64,000 nt of DNA from Brevundimonas albigilva. Lineage in GTDB: Bacteria; Pseudomonadota; Alphaproteobacteria; Caulobacterales; Caulobacteraceae. Positions 1 to 12,366 of this stretch are shown piece after piece (within the stretch, counting starts at the first letter, position 1; every line of letters starts with the position of its first letter). The notes under the pieces were generated by a model, which ran no database searches, had not been told where the DNA came from, and saw only the letters and a list, made by a program, of their open reading frames with translations. The stretch covers positions 310,001-374,000 of the forward strand of contig NZ_CP097298.1 in NCBI RefSeq assembly GCF_023503965.1. The letters run 5' to 3'. Both the position numbers and the translations under genes were made by a program.

Positions 1-108
1 TTCTTCCGACGCGCCAACGATGCTGCGACGATTTTCAAAGATCTGGCGAACCAATCCGCGTCCGCTGCGTTTGGGGGGTTGCTGGTGGGGCGCGCATTGA
101 ACGACTTG

Positions 109-1608
109 ATGGAAAAGACACGAACCGCCGTCGACCTGGCCGCGGCGTTCGAGGTGTCGCCCAATCCCTACATTCTGCTTACGCCCGATCTGGTGATCGT
201 CGGTGCGAACCAGGCGTATCTGGACGTCACGTCCTCTCGTCGGCAGGACATCGTCGGACAGCCCCTGTTCCAGGCCTTCGATTCCGGCGACGGGCAGGAA
301 GCGCCCGAGAACGTGCGGCGGGTTAAGGCGTCGCTGGAAAAGGCGCGTGACACGCGTCAGCGCGACCACCTCGCCATGGTCCGCTTCTCGATCGCGCGCA
401 CCGGCGCGGACGGCGCGCGCACCTTCGAGGACCGGATCTGGAGCGCCACCCACACCCCGATCCTGGATGACGACGGTCGGGTCAGCTTCCTGCTGCAACA
501 CACCACCGACGTCACCGACCTGAACCGGGGCTTCATCCCCGACCCTTCGGCGCCGATCAGCGCCCTGGACGCCATCGTCGGCGGCGGGCTGCTGCGCCGC
601 GCGGAAGTCGTTCAGGAGGACAATCTTCGCCTGGAGCACGAGCGGAACCGCCTGGTCGAGATGTTCATGCAGGCCCCCGGCTTCGTGACCATCCTGTCCG
701 GGCCGCAGCATGTCTTCCAGATGCACAACGCCGCCTATCAACAGCTGATCGGCCAGCGCGACGTGTCGGGGTTGCCCGTTCGCGAAGCGCTGCCCGAACT
801 GGCGGGCCAAGGCTATTATGAGTTTCTGGACGACGTCTTCGCCACCGGCGAACCCTACGAGGGCCAGGAAAGCCTGGTTCAACTGCAGCGCCGCCCGGGC
901 GGGCCGCTGGAAGACGTCTATGTGAACTTCATCTATCAGCCGATCCGCGACGAAAAGGGGGCCGTGGCCGGCATCTTCGTCCAGGGGCACGACGTCACCG
1001 AGAACGTCCTGGCCGCCCAGCGGCAGAAGCTGATGATCGACGAACTGAACCACCGGGTGAAGAACACCCTGGCCACCGTCCAGTCGATCGCCATCCAGAC
1101 GGCCCGGTCGCACGCCGATCCCGCGACCTTCGCCGAAACCTTCCAGTCCCGGCTGATGGCCCTGTCGCACACCCACAACCTGCTGACCCGCAGCCATTGG
1201 GAAGGCGCGGAGCTGAGCGCCATTTTGGCCCACGAGACCGAGGCCTTCGGCCCGACCCGCATCAGCCTGAACGGGCCGCCTGTCGACCTGGAGCCCGCCC
1301 TTGCGCTGTCGCTTGGAATGATCTTCCACGAATTGGCGACCAACGCCGCCAAGTACGGCGCCCTGTCGACGCCCGAGGGCCGGGTGCTGATCGACTGGGC
1401 GCTGGCCGACCAGCGGGCCCCCAAGTTGACGCTGACCTGGCGCGAGGTCGGCGGCCCCCCTGTCTCAACGCCGAGCAGAAAAGGCTTCGGCAGCCGCCTG
1501 ATTGAACGAAACATTCGCCACGATCTGGCCGGCGAGATCGATCTGCTTTACGCCGCCGATGGATTGGTCGCGGAACTGACGGTTCCGCTGGAAAGGAAAT
1601 ACGCGTGA
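109..1608 (+). CDS. HWE-family sensor histidine kinase with two PAS domains
   Basis: A soluble-looking sensor kinase with no clear membrane segment. Two PAS-like sensor domains lie at about residues 10-140 and 195-315. They are followed by an H-box (ELNHRVKN, phospho-acceptor His about 315), the WE signature (SHWEGAEL) that defines the HWE kinase family, an N-box (FHELATNAAKYGAL) and a C-terminal G-box (GFGSRLIERN). HWE kinases usually signal to single-domain receivers or to PhyR-type regulators, and a single-domain receiver follows directly with a start overlapping this stop. The start is uncertain: ATG 109 is preferred, TTG 79 is in frame, and the frame is open back to position 1, so the gene could begin outside the window. 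The input signal cannot be read from sequence. Confidence 0.85.
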   Translation: MEKTRTAVDLAAAFEVSPNPYILLTPDLVIVGANQAYLDVTSSRRQDIVGQPLFQAFDSGDGQEAPENVRRVKASLEKARDTRQRDHLAMVRFSIARTGADGARTFEDRIWSATHTPILDDDGRVSFLLQHTTDVTDLNRGFIPDPSAPISALDAIVGGGLLRRAEVVQEDNLRLEHERNRLVEMFMQAPGFVTILSGPQHVFQMHNAAYQQLIGQRDVSGLPVREALPELAGQGYYEFLDDVFATGEPYEGQESLVQLQRRPGGPLEDVYVNFIYQPIRDEKGAVAGIFVQGHDVTENVLAAQRQKLMIDELNHRVKNTLATVQSIAIQTARSHADPATFAETFQSRLMALSHTHNLLTRSHWEGAELSAILAHETEAFGPTRISLNGPPVDLEPALALSLGMIFHELATNAAKYGALSTPEGRVLIDWALADQRAPKLTLTWREVGGPPVSTPSRKGFGSRLIERNIRHDLAGEIDLLYAADGLVAELTVPLERKYA

Positions 1609-1985
1609 TGACCCAGCCCCTGACCGGACGTCGCGTTCTGATCGTCGAGGACGAATCCCTCGTGGCCATGCTTCTTGAAACCATCCTCGAGGACATGGGC
1701 TGCACGCCCGTGGGTCCCGCCGCCAACATCGACGAAGGCGCCGCGATCGTGCGGGACGAGGCCGATCTGGACGCAGCGCTGCTGGACGTGAATGTCGCCG
1801 GCCGCCAGGTGTTTCCGGTGGCCGAGGCGCTGAAGGCGCGCGGCGTGCCGTTCGTCTTCTCCACCGGCTATGGCGAGGGCGGCCTGCCCGACGAATGGCG
1901 CGGCAATCCCACCATCCAGAAGCCTTTCACCGAAACCGCCGTGCGCGACGCCCTGATGAAGGCGATGGGCGTGGCCCAGGCCTGA
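1608..1985 (+). CDS. single-domain response regulator (REC only)
   Basis: A stand-alone receiver domain of about 125 residues with no output domain. The acidic pocket (VEDE near the N-terminus), the phospho-acceptor Asp about 60 in LLDVN, and the conserved Lys in QKPF near residue 106 are all present. It overlaps the stop of the HWE kinase upstream (GTG 1605 or ATG 1608; GAAAGGA ribosome-binding site about ten bases before), so the two are co-translated and are probably cognate partners. Single-domain receivers paired with HWE kinases are common in Alphaproteobacteria, where they act as phosphate sinks or by protein-protein contact. The target here is unknown. Confidence 0.85.
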   Translation: MTQPLTGRRVLIVEDESLVAMLLETILEDMGCTPVGPAANIDEGAAIVRDEADLDAALLDVNVAGRQVFPVAEALKARGVPFVFSTGYGEGGLPDEWRGNPTIQKPFTETAVRDALMKAMGVAQA

Positions 1986-2015
1986 GGCGGGACGGCCGAC
2001 CCGCTGACTATTTCC

Positions 2016-3227
2016 CTAGCTGGCCGGCGCGCCTGCGATCCAGCGACGATGCAGCATCGGCTTGCCCAGCCAGTAGGCCAGCTCGGCCGGCCGGGCCACG
2101 TCCCAGGCGGCCAGGTCGGCCGCCATGCCTGGCGCGATGACGCCGACATCCTTCAGCCCCAAGGCCCGGGCCGCGTTCCGGGTCGCGCCCGCCAAGGCCT
2201 CTTCCGGCGTCAGGCGGAACTGCACGCAGGCCAGGTTCATCGCCGCCGTCATGGAGGCGAGGGGCGAGGTTCCGGGATTGCAGTCGGTCGCCACCGCCAT
2301 CCGCACCCCATGACGCCGGAGCAGATCCACCGGCGGCGTCTGGGTCTCGCGCAGCATCAGATAGGCGCCGGGCAGCAGGACGGCGACCACGCCCGCCTCG
2401 GCCATCGCCTTCACCCCCGCCTCGGTCGTGTGCTCGATGTGATCGGCGGACAGAGCCTGGTAGCGGGCGGCCAGCGCCGCTCCCCCGCCGTCCGATAACT
2501 GATCGGCGTGCAGCTTGACCGGCAGGCCCAGGGCGCGCGCCTTGTCGAACAGGCGCGCGACCTCCTCCCCCGAAAAGGCGATGGGTTCGCAATAGGCGTC
2601 CACCATGTCGACCAGCCCCTCCGCATGGGCGGCCGGCAGGATGCCATCCACAGCCTTGTCCACATAGGCGGCGCGGTCCGCCCGATGCTCGGGCGGGACG
2701 GCGTGCAGGCCCAGGTAGGCGGTTCGCACCCTCACCCCGCCCTCGCGCCCGATGCGGCGGGCGACGCGCAGCATCTTCAGTTCGCTGTCGCGATCCAGGC
2801 CATAGCCGGACTTGATCTCCACCGTGGTGACGCCGGTGTCCTTCAGCCCTTCCAGCCGCCGCATGGCGGAGGCGAACAGCTGGTCCTCCGAGGCCGCTCG
2901 CGTGGCCTTGACGGAAGAGACGATGCCGCCGCCGGCGCGGGCGATCTCCTCGTAGCTCGCGCCCTGTAGCCGCTGCTCGAACTCGCCGGACCGATCCCCG
3001 CCGAAGACCAGGTGGGTGTGGCAGTCGATCAGACCGGGGGTGACCCACCGGCCGTCCAGCCGCTCCACCTCGTCCGCCGCGACCGTCGGCATGTCCGCGC
3101 GCGGCCCGGCCCAGGCGATCCGCCCGTCCGCCACGACCACCGCCGCGTCCTCGACGGCCCCATAGGGCGCGCCGCCTTCAATCATCGTCGCGACGTGGCA
3201 ATCGATCAGCAGACGGTCGGCCTTCAT
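2016..3227 (-). CDS. hutI: imidazolonepropionase
   Basis: 403 residues, normal for HutI. It hydrolyses 4-imidazolone-5-propanoate to N-formimidoyl-L-glutamate, the third step of histidine degradation. An amidohydrolase metal motif, DCHTH, gives H70 and H72, followed by the family blocks [17 protein letters not shown] and TDCNPGTS. The start is fixed by a strong AGGAG site and by ATGA overlap with the stop of hutC upstream on the same strand. It is the last gene of a hutF-hutC-hutI operon that diverges from hutG-hutU-hutH. Confidence 0.96.
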   Translation of the reverse strand: MKADRLLIDCHVATMIEGGAPYGAVEDAAVVVADGRIAWAGPRADMPTVAADEVERLDGRWVTPGLIDCHTHLVFGGDRSGEFEQRLQGASYEEIARAGGGIVSSVKATRAASEDQLFASAMRRLEGLKDTGVTTVEIKSGYGLDRDSELKMLRVARRIGREGGVRVRTAYLGLHAVPPEHRADRAAYVDKAVDGILPAAHAEGLVDMVDAYCEPIAFSGEEVARLFDKARALGLPVKLHADQLSDGGGAALAARYQALSADHIEHTTEAGVKAMAEAGVVAVLLPGAYLMLRETQTPPVDLLRRHGVRMAVATDCNPGTSPLASMTAAMNLACVQFRLTPEEALAGATRNAARALGLKDVGVIAPGMAADLAAWDVARPAELAYWLGKPMLHRRWIAGAPAS

Positions 3228-3934
3228 CGGCGGTCTCCTCGAGACGAGAAACGGGCGATCAGATCGTAGCGGTCTCCGGGAAAGGTCTGCCACACCCGGG
3301 TCACCCCCTGTCCGTCGCGCCAGGTGCGTCGCTCGACCCGCAGGCAGGCCGCGCCGGTTTTCAGCCCAAGCAGGCGGGCCTCCGCGCTCTCGGCCTCCAC
3401 CGCGGCGATGCGGTTCTCGGCCTCGGTCCAAGGCGCCTGGTCCAGCAGCCAGGACCCCGGCGGCGTCACGCCGAAATCGACCCTGTCGGCCTCCGGCGCC
3501 GCGGACAGAGCGATCAACCGCCGTTCCAGGGCCAGCGGCGCGCCGTCGGCGCTGTGCAGGCAGGCCAGATCCAGCAGACGTCCGTCGCGGGCCAGATCGC
3601 TCTCCTCCTCCGTGGCCGCGTCGCGCTCGCGTCGCTCCAGCAGGCGATAGCCATAGGCCTGACCGCGCTCGACCACCTCGGCCCTGAGATCGGGGATCGC
3701 CAGCACCGCCGCATGGGCCTTGGGCTGGGCGACGAACGTGCCCGCACGACGCCGCCGCGTCACCAGCCCCCGGCCCGCCAGCTCGGAAATGGCCTTGTTC
3801 ACCGTCATGCGGGAACAGCCGTAAGCGGCCGTCAGTTCGTGCTCGAAGGGGATGCGCTGGCCCGGCGCCCAGTCGCCCGACAGGATGCGCCGCTCCAGGT
3901 CGGCGTAGATGCGCCGGTGCAGCGGCCCGCTCAT
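3224..3934 (-). CDS. hutC: histidine utilisation repressor, GntR/HutC family
   Basis: 236 residues. The N-terminal winged helix-turn-helix (about residues 5-70, with the GntR pattern [18 protein letters not shown]) is followed by a UTRA ligand-binding domain to the C-terminus. HutC proteins repress hut genes and are released by urocanate. It sits between hutF and hutI with four-base ATGA overlaps on both sides, so it is translated within the operon it should control (autoregulation). A matching GTCTAGAC-type operator lies upstream of hutF at 5332-5345. Confidence 0.95.
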   Translation of the reverse strand: MSGPLHRRIYADLERRILSGDWAPGQRIPFEHELTAAYGCSRMTVNKAISELAGRGLVTRRRRAGTFVAQPKAHAAVLAIPDLRAEVVERGQAYGYRLLERRERDAATEEESDLARDGRLLDLACLHSADGAPLALERRLIALSAAPEADRVDFGVTPPGSWLLDQAPWTEAENRIAAVEAESAEARLLGLKTGAACLRVERRTWRDGQGVTRVWQTFPGDRYDLIARFSSRGDRR

Positions 3935-5289
3935 CCCAGCACCGTCGCCAGCGCCCGGCGATAGCGGGCCTCGACCCTCTCGCGCGCGACGTGGCGGCCG
4001 TCCTTCACCACCTGCCTGCCCGCGCGCCACACCGACGCGACCGAACCGGACGGCGCGCCGAAGATCCAGCTGTCCAGCAAAGCGTCGCCCCTCCGGCTCG
4101 AGAAGACCGATCGGCCGGCGTCCAGCGTCACGATGTCCGCGGTCGCGCCGACGCTCAACCCCGCCTCGGCCCCGCAGGCCTGAGCCCCCGCCGCCAGAGC
4201 GTGCTCGAACAGGGCGCGGCCGGTCGAGCGCGTCGGCCCGGCCATCACCGCGCGCCCGCGCAGGCCAAACCGCTGGCTGTATTCCAGCATCCGCAGTTCC
4301 TCGGCCACGCCGATCTGCACATTGGAATCCGTGCCCACGCCGAACAGCCCCCCCGCCCGGGAATAGGCCGCGGCGGGAAAGATCCCGTCGCCCAGATTGG
4401 CCTCGGTGACGGGACACAGGCCGGTCACGGCCCGACGGTCGATGACGCCGCGCCATTCGGCCTCGGTCACGTGGGTGGCGTGGATCAGGCACCAGCGGGC
4501 ATCCACCGGCGCATTGGCCAGCAGCCATTCGACTGGCCGCGCGCCCGACCACGCCAGGCAATCCTCGACCTCCCTGGTCTGTTCCGCGACATGAATGTGG
4601 ATGGGCCCGTCGCCCGCCAGCGCCGGCAGGGCGGCCAGTTCGTCCGGCGTCACGGCCCGCAGGCTGTGCGGCGCCACGCCCACCCCGGCCCCCTCCATGC
4701 CCGCCGTCAGGTCGCGGCACCGATCGACCAGGGTCGAAAAGCCGTCCAGGTCGTTGATGAACCGCCTCTGGCCGTGGCTGGGCGCCTGCCCGCCGAACCC
4801 GGCGTGGGCGTAGAAGACCGGCAGCAGGGTCAGGGCGATCCCCGTTTCGCCGGCCGCCGCCACGATGCGCCCGGCGATTTCGGCCCGATCCGCATAGAGG
4901 CCGCCCGCCGGGTCGTTGTGCAGATAGTGGAACTCCGCCACGCGGGTGAAACCGCCCTCCAGCATCTCCATGAAGGCCAGGGCGGTGATGGCCTCGATCT
5001 CGTCCGGCCCGCCCCGGTCGAGGAATCGGTACATCAGCTCGCGCCAGGTCCAGAAGTCGTCATCTGTCGGCCCGCGCGCCTCGGTCAGGCCCGCCATGGC
5101 CCGCTGGAAAGCGTGACTGTGCACATTGGCCATGCCCGGCAGGGCCACCGCCCCGCCCGCCTGGCCGCTTCGCGCCGCCCCGGTCTCGACCCCCGCGATC
5201 CGGCCGTCCGACAGCGCGATCCGCACCCCATCGGCCCAGCCGTCCGGCAGCAGCGCCGTCTCGAACCACAGGGTGCGATCCACGGTCAT
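3931..5289 (-). CDS. hutF: formimidoylglutamate deiminase
   Basis: 452 residues. It deiminates N-formimidoyl-L-glutamate to N-formyl-L-glutamate, the fourth step of the five-step histidine pathway. Amidohydrolase metal ligands are visible as H57 and H59 in NVHSHAFQ, with later blocks HIHVAEQ, LIHATH and GVGTDSNV. Its presence together with HutG shows that this organism uses the formylglutamate route rather than direct formiminoglutamase. ATG 5289 is preferred; no strong Shine-Dalgarno is visible. It is the first gene of the minus-strand hut operon, 42 bases from the HutC-type palindrome. Confidence 0.95.
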   Translation of the reverse strand: MTVDRTLWFETALLPDGWADGVRIALSDGRIAGVETGAARSGQAGGAVALPGMANVHSHAFQRAMAGLTEARGPTDDDFWTWRELMYRFLDRGGPDEIEAITALAFMEMLEGGFTRVAEFHYLHNDPAGGLYADRAEIAGRIVAAAGETGIALTLLPVFYAHAGFGGQAPSHGQRRFINDLDGFSTLVDRCRDLTAGMEGAGVGVAPHSLRAVTPDELAALPALAGDGPIHIHVAEQTREVEDCLAWSGARPVEWLLANAPVDARWCLIHATHVTEAEWRGVIDRRAVTGLCPVTEANLGDGIFPAAAYSRAGGLFGVGTDSNVQIGVAEELRMLEYSQRFGLRGRAVMAGPTRSTGRALFEHALAAGAQACGAEAGLSVGATADIVTLDAGRSVFSSRRGDALLDSWIFGAPSGSVASVWRAGRQVVKDGRHVARERVEARYRRALATVLG

Positions 5290-5331
5290 GGCGTTCGGCG
5301 TCACTGGACAGTCCCGCTCGGTTGCGATCAA

Positions 5332-5345
5332 TATGTCTAGACATA
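5332..5345. promoter_or_regulatory. probable HutC operator between hutF and hutG
   Basis: A perfect 14-base palindrome, TATGTCTAGACATA. Its core GTCTAGAC fits the pattern described for HutC-subfamily GntR regulators (GT-x-TA-x-AC). It lies in the 88-base divergent intergenic region between the hutF start (5289) and hutG start (5378), so one bound dimer could shut both hut transcripts. Binding by the local HutC is inferred from family knowledge and position. Confidence 0.8.
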
Positions 5346-5377
5346 CCACGATGCAGCGATTTGGCGAGGGAGGCGGC

Positions 5378-6195
5378 ATGACCCCCGATTGGCTGACGAT
5401 ACGCGAGGGGACGGCGCCGCTGGTGATCGGCCTGCCGCACACCGGCACGGACGTCCCGCCCGCCATCGAGGCGCGCCTGACCTCGCCCTGGCTGGCCAGG
5501 AAGGACGCCGACTGGTGGGTGCACCGGCTCTACGACTTCGCCGTCGACATGGGCGCGACCCTGGTGCGGACCGGGATCTCCCGCAGCGTCATCGACGTGA
5601 ACCGCGACCCGTTGGGCGTGTCTCTCTATCCGGGCATGACGACGACCGGCCTGTGTCCGACCGAGACCTTCGACGGCGAACCGCTGTATCGCGACGGCCA
5701 GGCGCCCGGCGACGCCGAGATCGCCGAGCGTCGCGCGACCTGGTTCGATCCCTATCACGTCGCCCTGCAGGCGCAGGTCGACCGCCTGCGCGGCCAGGGG
5801 CCGGTCGTCCTCTACGACGCCCATTCGATCCGCTCGGTCGTGCCGCGCCTGTTCGACGGGGAGTTGCCTCAGTTCAACATCGGCGACAATGGCGGGACGA
5901 CCTGCGCGCCGGAACTGACGCAGGCGGTCGAGGCCGCCTGCGCGGTCAGCGGGCAGAGCGTGATCGTCAACGGCCGCTTCAAGGGCGGCTGGACAACCCG
6001 CCATTACGGCCGACCCGAGGCGGGCGTTCACGCCATCCAGATGGAGCTGTCGGATCGCGGCTACATGATCGACCCGGCCGCGCCGGTGACGCCCGACAAC
6101 TGGCCCAGCCCCTACGACCCTCAATACGCCGAACCGATGCGGGGCCACCTGCGCCGGGTCCTGACCGCTTGTCTCGATTTCGCGGAAAGCCGCCG

Positions 6196-6199
<4 letters not shown>
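5378..6199 (+). CDS. hutG: N-formylglutamate deformylase
   Basis: 273 residues, N-formylglutamate amidohydrolase family. It releases formate and L-glutamate, the last step of the five-step hut pathway. Family blocks include [16 protein letters not shown] and YDAHSIRS, the last two carrying likely metal ligands. ATG 5378 is chosen because GAGGGAGG lies just upstream; longer in-frame extensions would run through the operator. The stop overlaps the hutU start (ATGA). Confidence 0.95.
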
Positions 6200-7851
<1,652 letters not shown>

Positions 7852-7855
<4 letters not shown>

Positions 7856-9380
7856 TCCGCATCGCCATCGGCCAGACGCCGCTTACCCTGGCTCAGCTTC
7901 GCACCGTGCTGGACGGCCCGGTGACGGTCGAGATCGCGCCCGACGCCTGGGCCGACGTCGACAAGGGCGCCGCGACCGTCGCCGCCATCGTCGCCGAGGG
8001 CCGCACCGTCTATGGCGTCAACACCGGCTTTGGCCTGCTGGCCAACACCAGCATCGCGCCGGAAGATCTTGAAACCCTTCAGAAGAACCTGGTGCTCAGC
8101 CACGCCTGCGGCGTCGGCGCCCTGCTGCCCGACGCCGTGACGCGCCTCTTGATGGTGCTGAAGATCGCCAGCCTGTCCAAGGGCGCGTCCGGCGTCCGCC
8201 GCGAGACGCTGGAGACGCTGATCGCGCTGGTGAACGCCGATGTGTTGCCCTGCATTCCGTCCAAGGGATCCGTGGGCGCCTCGGGCGACCTGGCGCCGCT
8301 GGCCCATATGTCCAGCGTCCTGATCGGCGTCGGAGAGGCGCGCGCGCAGGGGCGGATTCTCGACGCCGAGGCGGCGCTGGCTCGCGTCGGCCGCAAGCCC
8401 CTGACCTTGGGGCCCAAGGAAGGCCTAGCGCTGCTGAACGGCACTCAATGTTCGACGGCGCTGGCGCTGGCCGGGCTGTTCGCGGCCGAAGACGTGTTCG
8501 CCGCCGCCATCGCCGCCGGCGCGTTGTCGGTGGATGCGCTGAAGGGCTCCGACGCGCCGTTCGATCCCCGCATCCACGCCTTGCGCGGCCAGCCCGGACA
8601 GATCGCCGTCGCCGGCGCCTGCGCGACCTGATGAGCGGCTCGGCCATCCGCGACAGTCACCGCGACGACTGCGCCAAGGTCCAGGACCCCTACTCCCTGC
8701 GCTGCCAGCCCCAGGTGATGGGCGCGGTGCTGGACGTGCTGAGCAGCGCCGCCGCCATGCTGGCGCGCGAAGCCAACGCCGTGACCGACAATCCGCTGGT
8801 GTTCATCGACGACGGCGAAGTCATCTCCGGCGGCAACTTCCACGCCGAACCCGTTGCTTTCGCGGCCGATCAGATCGCCATGGCCCTGTGCGAGATCGGC
8901 AACATCTCCGAACGCCGCACCGCGATCCTGGTCGATCCGAAGATGAGCGAGCTGCCGGCCTTCCTGGTCAGGGAAAGCGGCCTGAACTCGGGCTTCATGA
9001 TCGCCCAGGTGACGGCGGCCGCCCTGGTGACGGAAAACCGCATGGTTTCCCATCCGTGCAGCGTCGACACCGTGCCGACCAGCGCCAACCAGGAAGACCA
9101 CGTCTCCATGGCCACCCACGGCGCGCGACGCCTTCTGGACATGGCCGAGAACGCGGCCGCCGTGGTGGGCATCGAACTGCTGGCCGCGGCCCAGGGCATC
9201 GAGTTTCATCGCCCGATGCAGACCTCGCCGCAGTTGGAGGCGGTCTTCGCCATCGTGCGTCAGGCCGCGGCGCCGTACGCCTCTGACCACTATTTCGCGC
9301 CCGACATCGCCCGCGCGACCGACGGCGTGCGCCAGGGCGCCTATCGCCGGTTCGCCGAGGGGCTGCTGCCCTCGTCCTAG
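7852..9380 (+). CDS. hutH: histidine ammonia-lyase (one single-base deletion)
   Basis: First step of histidine catabolism: L-histidine to trans-urocanate plus ammonia. The MIO prosthetic group precursor Ala-Ser-Gly is visible at residues 143-145 in [15 protein letters not shown] one-base loss at about 8618 (CC where CCC is expected) creates a stop at 8629-8631. Restoring it gives [20 protein letters not shown] and a 509-residue enzyme, the usual size. The downstream half is fully conserved ([27 protein letters not shown]). Last gene of hutG-hutU-hutH; its stop abuts the convergent fni gene. Confidence 0.92.
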
Positions 9381-10412
9381 TCAGTCGAAGGGCTGAAGCG
9401 GCGCGCGTCTGAGCGCGGCGAGGTTGGCGGAGTTGGTGCAGAAGCAGACGGTCCGCAGTTGGCGGACCACGATCTGGAAGTGGTCGATCACCGCCTCGGT
9501 GGAAATCGTCGCGGCCTGAAGCACGCCCGCGGCCTGTCCCGCCAGGTCGGCGCCCAGGCGGATCGCCCGGGCGGCGTCCAGCCCGTGACGCACGCCGCCC
9601 GACCCGACCACGACGGCCTCGGGACAGGCGCGGCGGACGTCGACGAGGGCGTGGGCGGTCCTGATGCCCCAGTCGGCGAAGACGGCGGCGTGGGCCTTGT
9701 CGCCGGGATCGACCGCGCGCTCGCCTTCGATCAGGCCCCAGTTCGAGCCGCCGGCTCCGGCCACATCCACCGCCGCGACGCCCATGTCGACCAGACGCCG
9801 CGCCGTGCGTCCCGACAGCCCCGCGCCCGTCTCCTTGACGACGATCGGGGCGCCGAGCCGCGGGATCAGGGCCTCCAATGCGGCCCCGACGCCCCACCAG
9901 TCGCGGTCGCCCTCTGGCTGACAGGCCTCCTGCAGGGGATTGAGATGGACGACCAGGGCGTCGGCGCCGATCATCTCGACAGCCCGACGGGCTTCGTCCA
10001 GACCGAAGCCGCGGGTCAGCTGCGCCGCGCCGATGTTGGCCAGCAGGGGGATATCGGGCGCCCGGTCGCGCAAGGTCTGGTCCAGGCCGCTCGCGGCGTC
10101 GTTTTCGATGGCCGCGCGCTGCGAGCCGACCGCCAGGGCCAGGCCCAGATGCTGGGCCGCCTCGGCCAGGCGACGGTTGATGGCCTCGGCTCGCGCCGGA
10201 CCGCCCGTCATCGCCGAGATCAGCAGCGGCGCCTTCAGGCGCCGTCCCAGGAAGTCGGCGCCCAGATCGATCTTGTCGTGATCCAGGTCCGGCAACGCCT
10301 CGTGCACGAAGCGAACCGCGTCAAAGCCGGCGTCACGCGCGTGACGGCCGCGACCGTCCAGCACCACGTCCAGGTGCTGGTCCTTTCGGCTGATCGGCGA
10401 AGCCTCGGTCAT
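9381..10412 (-). CDS. fni: type 2 isopentenyl-diphosphate delta-isomerase (FMN-dependent)
   Basis: 343 residues. It interconverts isopentenyl and dimethylallyl diphosphate in the isoprenoid pathway and needs FMN and Mg2+. Type 2 family blocks are the N-terminal RKDQHL, LLISAMTGG, AVGSQRAA, the HLNPLQEACQPEGD segment and the FMN/phosphate loop GSGGVRHGLD. It is transcribed after the PPC-repeat gene (20 bases between stop and start) and ends exactly where hutH ends on the other strand. Unrelated to histidine metabolism; the adjacency looks incidental. Confidence 0.93.
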   Translation of the reverse strand: MTEASPISRKDQHLDVVLDGRGRHARDAGFDAVRFVHEALPDLDHDKIDLGADFLGRRLKAPLLISAMTGGPARAEAINRRLAEAAQHLGLALAVGSQRAAIENDAASGLDQTLRDRAPDIPLLANIGAAQLTRGFGLDEARRAVEMIGADALVVHLNPLQEACQPEGDRDWWGVGAALEALIPRLGAPIVVKETGAGLSGRTARRLVDMGVAAVDVAGAGGSNWGLIEGERAVDPGDKAHAAVFADWGIRTAHALVDVRRACPEAVVVGSGGVRHGLDAARAIRLGADLAGQAAGVLQAATISTEAVIDHFQIVVRQLRTVCFCTNSANLAALRRAPLQPFD

Positions 10413-10432
10413 CCTGGGCGGTTAGGCCGGGA

Positions 10433-12275
10433 TCATGGCTCCCGTGCGGCGGGCTGGCGCTCGACCGTCAGGGCGTAGGCGCCGGTCTGGTTGGGGCCGT
10501 AGGCGCGCGCGTGCACCACGTACCAGCCGTCTTCCGGCGCGGTCCAGTCCAACCGCGCGTGGGTGTCAGACAGGCCGTCGTCGTCGGTGGCCAGGCTTTC
10601 GAACGCGTCGCCGTCCTCGCCTCGCCCAGGTCGATGAAGGCGTCGAAGGCGTTCGAGACCAGGGTCAGACGCAGTTTTTCGTCCTTCTTGGCCTGGAAGC
10701 GATAGGCGTCGAAATAGACGCCGTCGTCGTCGATCGCATCGGTTTCGCCCAGCGTTCCCCGCACCGTCGTCCCGACCAGCAAACTGCCCGGCTTCGGCGC
10801 CGGCCCCAGGTCGACGAGCTCCAGCGAATAGAGCCCGCGACCATCGGCCGCCAGCGGTTGGGCGCGGATCACATAGTCCCCGGCCTCCGGCAGCGAGAAG
10901 GTCAGGCGGGAATCCGTCCCCTCGCCCAGGCCGTCGTCATCCTGGGCCAGGGCGGCGAACTCATCGCCCGCCTTGCCGATCTCCAGCAGGGCGTCGAAGT
11001 CCCCGGAGCGCAGGATGGCCTGAACGCGCTGTCCTTCCTGGCCGCTGACGACATAGGCGTCGTAGCGCCTGCCGCCGTCGCCCTGGGGGTCGTCGTCGGC
11101 GATCTCGCCTTCAAGCGTCTGGCCCAAGCCCATGGCGGTCGGAGCGGGCGGCGGCGGCACCTCCATCAGCTTGAGGTCGTAATCGCCCTCCGCCTCTTCG
11201 CTGAAGCCGCGCGCCTCGATCAGATAATCGCCATCGGCGTCCAGCGTGTGCGCCAGGCGCGAGTCGGTGCCCTGCCCCAGCCCGTCGTCGTCCTCGACCA
11301 GGATGCTGTTGTCCGACAGCCGGCGCAGCGCCAGGTAGGTGTCGAAGTCGCCCGACGACATCTCCACCGCGATGCGCTGACCGGCGGACCCGCTGAAACG
11401 ATAGAGATCGGCGCGCTGGCCATCGTCGGTCCGGCCGCTGTCGTCGCCCAACGCGCCCTCGATCTCATCCCCGATGGCCACCGGCTTGGACGGCGGGGGC
11501 GGCGGCGCGGCCTCCAGGCCGACGACATAGGCGCCTTCGCCCTCGCTCAGGGAGGTCGCGTAGATGACGTAGTCGCCGGCGCTGGGGGCGACGAACACCA
11601 GACGCGAGTTCAGGCCTCCGCCCGGCGCATCGTCGTTCTGCGCCAACTCCTCGAAGTCCGGGCCGTTCATGCGCCCGACGCGCAGCACCGGGTCGAAGGC
11701 GTCGGACTCCAGCGTCGCCACCAGCCGCTCCCCGGCGGAGGCGCGAAAGACGAAGGCGTCGTACCGCCCGCCGTCCTCCAGTTCCGGGTCGCGGTCGCCC
11801 AGGCTTCCGTTCAGGGTCTGGCCCAGCCGGATGGCGGTCGGGCGCGGCGCGCGCGGCGGGCGCGGACGTTCCCGCAGCGACAGGCTGTAGTCGCCGCCGT
11901 CGAGGCCCGACAGCGTGCGCGCCCGCAGGATGAAGGTCCCGTCGGCCTCGGGGGTGAACCGCAGCCGGGCGTCCGTGCCTTCGCCCAGTCCGTCGTCGTC
12001 CTGCGCCAGGGGTTCGTCCTCGCCATCGGCGCGAACCTCCAGATAGGCGTCGAAATCGGCGGCGCGCAGCATGGCCTCCAGCCGCTGTCCGGCGCGCGCC
12101 TGGAACCGATAGTCCTCGAACCGATAGGCGTCTTCAGGAGCGGAGGCGTCGTCGGCGGTCAGGGCGCCGTCGATGCTGGCGCCGATTGCAACGGACGGGC
12201 GTCCTGCGCCAGCACCGGCCCGGCGGTCCACAGCAGGGCCAGGGCGCTGCAGGCGGCGATCGACGAACGCGTCAT
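10433..12275 (-). CDS. secreted protein with five tandem PPC-like beta-sandwich repeats (two deletions)
   Basis: About 614 residues once two breaks are repaired. ATG 12275, with GGGAG upstream, opens a signal peptide ending VLAQ; one base is missing at about 12193, after which the frame changes. A second base is missing at about 10618, after which the repaired frame reads on to a stop at 10433-10435. The mature protein consists of five repeats of roughly 115 residues. Each starts G-x-x-x-x-G-x-L, contains DxYxF, AGQRL and SGDFD, then an acidic hairpin such as QDDDGLGEGTDSRL, and ends GDYxI...YxLxL. This matches degenerate bacterial pre-peptidase C-terminal (PPC) domains, usually appended to secreted proteases; here no enzyme domain is attached. 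The acidic loops suggest calcium binding (inference). Confidence 0.75.
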
Positions 12276-12366
12276 TGAGGTCTCCCATTATGGACCGCGA
12301 TCATAGACGCCGAACCATGACGGCTGTAAATCGCGCCATCCTCATTTCTCAGCCCGGAGCCCGCCC

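Noticed and set aside
10435..12306. A 623-codon frame antisense to the PPC-repeat gene
   Set aside because: Its apparent repeats only mirror the repeats on the coding strand.
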